Source: ASV31 sp965229765 (GTDB lineage Bacteria; Pseudomonadota; Alphaproteobacteria; Rhodobacterales; Rhodobacteraceae). From it: a stretch of DNA of 64,000 nt. The translations under genes and the position numbers were made by a program. The stretch is from positions 62,001 to 126,000 of the forward strand of contig CBDDJT010000004.1 of NCBI GenBank assembly GCA_965229765.1. Reading direction: 5' to 3'. Shown here piece after piece: positions 61,001 through 64,000 of this stretch (positions are counted from its first letter, which is position 1; every line of letters begins with the position of its first letter). The notes under the pieces were generated by a model that ran no database searches, was not told the origin of the DNA, and saw only the letters and a list, made by a program, of their open reading frames with translations.

Positions 61001-63516
61001 ACGCTGTCGAAATCCGCGCGGATGCCGATAACCGGGACCGGCGCGGCGACGGGCGCGGTCAGCCGGCGTTCGACCGGACGGCCGGACCCCTCGGAGACAC
61101 GCACGACCATCTCGGCCTGCATGGGACGCAGGACTTGCCCCACATCGGGCAGCTCGACCGGGATCGTGGCAAGGCCGCTGCCGTCGGTGCGATAGTCCCA
61201 CGGCAGGACATCGCCCGTGCGCACGCGGTCGCCGTCATGCTCGCCGAAGGTGTAGCCGGGCCAGCCCTCCAGCGTATCGACACTGCGCAGGAGCACCTCA
61301 CCCTCGATGGGCAGGTCGCCGCCCGGCGCGCCGAAGAGATAGCGCGCCTCTACCGTCAGCGGCACCACGTCGCCCGGCGCGATCGGCGCATCCGGCACCG
61401 ACAGGTCGAAATCGATCCGCTCGGGCAGGAAATCCTCGACCAGAACGGTGCTCGACGCGATGGCTGGTGCGTCCGGGTCGGCGTGAACGTCCAGCCGCCA
61501 TGCCCCGCGAGGCACGGCACCATTCGTGCGGAAAGAAAAGACGTGTCCGCCAGCCTGCGAAGACTGGCTGATCTGACGGCTGTATTCCACGCCATCAGGC
61601 CGGGTCAGGACAGCGACGATCGGCAGGTCGGGAATGGCCGTCGCGGTGGCATCGCGGGTCAGCACGGTGGCATGAATGATCTCTCCGGCACGGTAGGCGC
61701 CCCGATCGGTCGTAAGGAACGCATCGACGGGGCCGGCGGGCTCGCGGCCCTCGACGCCGCGGTCCGAAAGGTCGAACTCGGGGTCGGTGAGAGACAGGAA
61801 GGTCAGATCGCCCGGCCCGTCCTGGGCCAGGATCATGGCCGGCGAGGCGCCGCCGGTGCCACGCATCAAGCCCGGCGCGAATCGGGCATATCCCATCGCA
61901 TCGGTCCGCGCGGTTCCCAGGATGGCGTTGGCGCGGGAGATCAGCGTCACCTCAACTCCTTCGCGCGGATCGGCGCTGCCAAGTCCACGAAGGAACACGT
62001 GCAAACCGTCTGTTCCGGCCATGGTGGCAAGCCCCAGGTCGGACACCACGAACCACTGCGTCGCGGCGGGGCTGTCATAGGGATCTGCCCCGGGGATTGC
62101 GGCGCGCAAAGCATAGATTCCGGGCTCCAGCACGCCTGCGACCTCGTCCATCGGCAAACGCGTGGTCATGTCCTCGTTCAGGCGCAGGGCCACGTCGCCG
62201 CTGCCCTCCCAGACGGTGGTGGCCATGCTGTCGCCGAAATAGCCTTCTTCCCAGGCTGACAGGGGACGACCAAAGTATCCGTCCTGCACGGCGTTCAGGA
62301 TCGCGCGGTCGCTCACACGACGCAGTGTCAGGTCCACCTTGTCGATGTTGACCGTGACAATGGGCAGCGCGATCTCGCCCGTGGCGGGCAAGACGTAGGA
62401 GCGGCCAGGAAACCGGACCTGCGGTGCGCGGTCGCCGACGTAGATGTTCAGCGCCACGCTTCTTGAAAGCACTTCGCCAGAGGCGGCAGGAAGGCCTTCG
62501 CGCAGGGTAAGCTGATAGCGAGTGCCGTGGTTCACACCCTCGACGCACAGGCGGCGCTGGTCGGCATCGACGGACAGGTTCGCGGCTGGAAGCTGCACGT
62601 AGGGTGCATAGTCCACCCCTGCCTGCACAAGGTCTTCCGAGAATTCGGCGCAGATACGCGGGATCGCGGCATCGCTGTCGACCTGGTGTGAGACCACGCG
62701 GAAACCGTGGCGCGCGACGGCCCGCTCCAGCATCGCAACGGTGTCGTCGCGCGGCGCAAGCGACTGGGCCAGCCGCAGCGCCGGGATCGACAGGCGTCCG
62801 CGGTCCAGTTCCTCAAGCGCGTCCGACATGACGATAAGGGCGTTTGCCCGCATGGGCCCGCTATCCGCCCTCAGGTACGCGTTCACCGACGCCTGAAGCG
62901 CACCGCGCCGATACGTCGCCTGCTCCGAGCGGTCGTCGCTGCGGATGCCCAAAGCAAGCCTTGCATACTCGGTCCAATGGTCCGGCGCATCCGTCAGCAC
63001 CGTGGCGGCACCCGTAAAGCGGTAGGCTGCCAGCGGGTTGCCCTGGGCTCGTGCCTCGATCGCGGCCTGCAAAAGCTCTGCGGCCGTCCACTGGCCGGGA
63101 ATATGCTGGTTGGTCAGTTCAAGCGCCTGCTCGCGGGCCTCTGCCAGATCGTGTTCGCCAAGAAACTCCAGCAACTCGGCCGCGCGCGTCTCCCCCCGCA
63201 GAACATCGGCCGGCAAGGCGGTCAGAACCCGGCCGGACAGCGCGCCCTCATAGGCGGTCTCCTCGCCGATCCCGGACTTGGTAAAGCAGGCGCTGGACCG
63301 CGTGTTGAAGGTGAACGCCAAGCAGCGGTCATCGGCCAGGCAGGCGGCCTCGCAGGCCCGCAGTGTCGTATCGAAAAGCGATTGCAGGTCGCCCCCGGGA
63401 TAGTCCACGTCGCGCGTCAGGGCCAGGCGGCGGTCGGGCACCGCCGTATCGGCCAGAACGGAACCGGCCAAGACAGACAAGGCCAGGGAAACGGACAAAG
63501 CTAAGGCGGCGCGCAT
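58063..63516 (-). CDS. yfhM: Bacterial alpha-2-macroglobulin (YfhM) with N-terminal PAN/Apple-like domain
   Basis: A very large periplasmic protein (1817 residues). A signal peptide (about 1-22) is followed by a cysteine-rich PAN/Apple-like domain (about 35-100, LRACEAACLADDRCLAFTFNTRSSACFTKSG). A series of macroglobulin domains comes next (VDAFLTTDRGAYRAGEIIHATVL), then a bait-like region and the thioester domain with YPYGCTEQVTSRAMPLLYLSD, in which the CxEQ thioester is intact. It traps proteases that enter the periplasm and acts with PBP1C in repair. The start at 63516 follows GCAGGAGAAGAAG. Confidence 0.94.
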   Translation of the reverse strand: MRAALALSVSLALSVLAGSVLADTAVPDRRLALTRDVDYPGGDLQSLFDTTLRACEAACLADDRCLAFTFNTRSSACFTKSGIGEETAYEGALSGRVLTALPADVLRGETRAAELLEFLGEHDLAEAREQALELTNQHIPGQWTAAELLQAAIEARAQGNPLAAYRFTGAATVLTDAPDHWTEYARLALGIRSDDRSEQATYRRGALQASVNAYLRADSGPMRANALIVMSDALEELDRGRLSIPALRLAQSLAPRDDTVAMLERAVARHGFRVVSHQVDSDAAIPRICAEFSEDLVQAGVDYAPYVQLPAANLSVDADQRRLCVEGVNHGTRYQLTLREGLPAASGEVLSRSVALNIYVGDRAPQVRFPGRSYVLPATGEIALPIVTVNIDKVDLTLRRVSDRAILNAVQDGYFGRPLSAWEEGYFGDSMATTVWEGSGDVALRLNEDMTTRLPMDEVAGVLEPGIYALRAAIPGADPYDSPAATQWFVVSDLGLATMAGTDGLHVFLRGLGSADPREGVEVTLISRANAILGTARTDAMGYARFAPGLMRGTGGASPAMILAQDGPGDLTFLSLTDPEFDLSDRGVEGREPAGPVDAFLTTDRGAYRAGEIIHATVLTRDATATAIPDLPIVAVLTRPDGVEYSRQISQSSQAGGHVFSFRTNGAVPRGAWRLDVHADPDAPAIASSTVLVEDFLPERIDFDLSVPDAPIAPGDVVPLTVEARYLFGAPGGDLPIEGEVLLRSVDTLEGWPGYTFGEHDGDRVRTGDVLPWDYRTDGSGLATIPVELPDVGQVLRPMQAEMVVRVSEGSGRPVERRLTAPVAAPVPVIGIRADFDSVLPEGGEAAFRLAAVNSAGASVAMPVRWTINRVETRYQWYQLNGGWEWEPITRRTRVATGDVTLGADPVAVSAPVEWGSYEIRVERLGGEYVAASRSFYAGWWGAADAGATPDILEVSLNAESYLPGETATLRVVPRHAGKALITVMSNRLVDMRAVEVAEGENLIDLPVTDDWGAGAYVTATVIRPMDTDAGQNPTRSLGLSYAPVDPGDHRLTADFEVAAEADPRGPLPVALKVDGVLPGETAWATIAAVDVGILNLTGFDAPDPAGHYFGQRKLGMGLRDLYGRLIDGSSGAMGAVRSGGDAMMERGLDAPPPTEELVAFFSGPVQVGADGFARTEFPLPSFNGTVRLMAVVWSDTGVGQAETEVLVRDPVVMTASLPRFMAPGDTSRLLLELVHATGPSGRMGLDVTAEGLTLDTRNVPSGVNLGDQGKAVLSIPVVADMTGVQTLTARLSTPDGKVLTKDLSLPVQVNDPVIAQSSRFELAAGDTFTFSSDVFAGYRPGTASATLAAGPIARLDAPGLLEALDRYPYGCTEQVTSRAMPLLYLSDVARVMGLSTAADLNQRVDQAIGRVLANQASNGAFGLWGPYSGDFWLDAYVSDFLSRARAQGFEVPDIAFRMALDNLRNRVNYAPDFDIGGEDVAYALYVLAREGAAAIGDLRYYADVKGQGFATPLAAAQIGAALAAYGDPTRADRMFRQALGQIGGLSGNEPQVWRTDYGTWRRDRAGVLTLAVEAGSDAVDRDAMIASIAPAGEAGRLSTQEQVWMLLAAHAVLGDGTTGDLTINGTPAEGPLVRVAEDDTAFAPLAIRNEGDRPATITLTRFGVPEAPAERGGDGYAITRRYLTLEGDPVDPSLVETGVRLLTVLTVQPLGRREARLMVDDPLPAGFEIDNPNLLRGGDIRALDWLDLYTDAQHTEFRQDRFLAAVDWRSDEPFRLAYIVRAISPGEFHHPPASVEDMYRPGLRAWTDARRVTIVE

Positions 63517-63649
63517 CTTCTTCTCCTGCAGACTGGCCCGGTCATGGTCGCACAGGGCGGCTTGGGGTGGCAACGATTCCCCTTACGCGGTTAAGGCGCT
63601 GTTCAATTCGCCATGCCACCCTGCCATCGGACGCGTGGTGGAGCATGGA

Positions 63650-64000
63650 ATGACGGAACCCGATCTTCTGGCGCGCGAACGGCGGGCGCGGCTGGCGGCG
63701 GAACGGTTGCTTGAACTTAAACAGGCGGAACTACATGACGCCAACCGGCGGCTTGCCGCCCACGCCCGCGCGCTTAGCGACGAGATCGTGGAAACGCGCG
63801 AGGAAACAGAGACCCTGAAGGAGCGTACTTCGGACGCGCTTGTTCGGCTGGAAACCGCCAACGCCCAGACGATGATCGCCGAACGGCGGCTGTGGCAATC
63901 GGTGCAGACCATCCGCGACGGATTCGCCGTCTGGGACACGTCGGAGGTGATGATCGCCGCCAACGCCGCCTATCTCGAACCCTTCGACGGGATGGAGTGC
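63650..64000 (+). CDS. Sensor protein with N-terminal coiled coil and PAS-like domain (cut by window end)
   Basis: The frame runs from the ATG at 63650 to the right edge without a stop (117 codons). An Arg/Glu-rich helix (LARERRARLAAERLLELKQAELHDANRRL) continues as a coiled coil (DEIVETREETETLKERTSDAL). A PAS-type start follows: IRDGFAVWDTSEVMIAANAAYLEPFDGM. This is typical of roseobacter PAS-containing sensor histidine kinases, but no kinase domain lies within the window. Divergent from yfhM with 133 bp between. Confidence 0.65.
   Translation, partial: MTEPDLLARERRARLAAERLLELKQAELHDANRRLAAHARALSDEIVETREETETLKERTSDALVRLETANAQTMIAERRLWQSVQTIRDGFAVWDTSEVMIAANAAYLEPFDGMEC

Overview
The window is GC-rich chromosomal DNA from an alphaproteobacterium, most likely a Rhodobacterales (roseobacter-type) organism. 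The evidence is gene content and order: rlmH-gpmI-envC-ctpA-rppH, a pair of Hint-domain genes, dapD/dapE, an IalB-family protein, serC-serA behind a leader hairpin, and a homogentisate operon carrying a DUF2783 gene. No rRNA, tRNA or CRISPR array was seen.

Layout. 1-4995: rightward housekeeping operon for rRNA modification, glycolysis, septal wall activation, periplasmic proteolysis and mRNA 5'-end processing. 5279-8265: a decayed dnaE2 (two frameshifts, lost C-terminus). 8422-13884: leftward mltB-like transglycosylase, rnr, a DUF2064 protein and dapE. 14154-17678: two overlapping Hint-domain genes and a methyltransferase. 17691-20502: small envelope and regulatory genes and dapD. 20594-26467: a LOG-family protein, hydrolase, rlmN, IalB-like protein, asparaginase and serB. 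26525-30350: a sensor kinase/response regulator pair and a Wzz-like chain-length protein. 43491-46323: serC-serA. 46343-47634: a small membrane protein and a phosphoesterase. 47631-55939: homogentisate catabolism (hmgA, fahA and accessory genes), a divergent MarR-type regulator with two palindromic operator candidates, and a thiolase. 56027-63516: pbpC and a very large alpha-2-macroglobulin (YfhM) gene. 63650 to the end: start of a PAS/coiled-coil sensor protein.

The most interesting region is 30454-43470. It is a mobile element of about 13 kb bounded by a perfect 32-bp direct repeat, and it sits in the leader hairpin just upstream of serC. A tyrosine integrase abuts the left repeat. A small HTH protein overlaps the integrase start, and two divergent ribbon-helix-helix regulators follow. 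A leftward operon from the right end encodes a winged-helix protein, a replication initiator with iterons inside its own gene, several small phage-type proteins, an orphan copy of the C-terminal tail of phage capsid protease/scaffold proteins, and a Nu1-like small terminase. No capsid, portal, large terminase or tail genes are present. That content resembles a phage satellite more than a prophage. An AT-rich block at 34080-36312 (two membrane proteins and a TIGR02391/Ymh-family protein) looks like recently acquired cargo, possibly for defence.

Two cautions. First, dnaE2 and serC together contain four apparent single-base insertions, all in short C or G runs. In serC these are probably sequencing errors. 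Second, a 22-nt dispersed repeat occurs five times between genes, once as an inverted pair.
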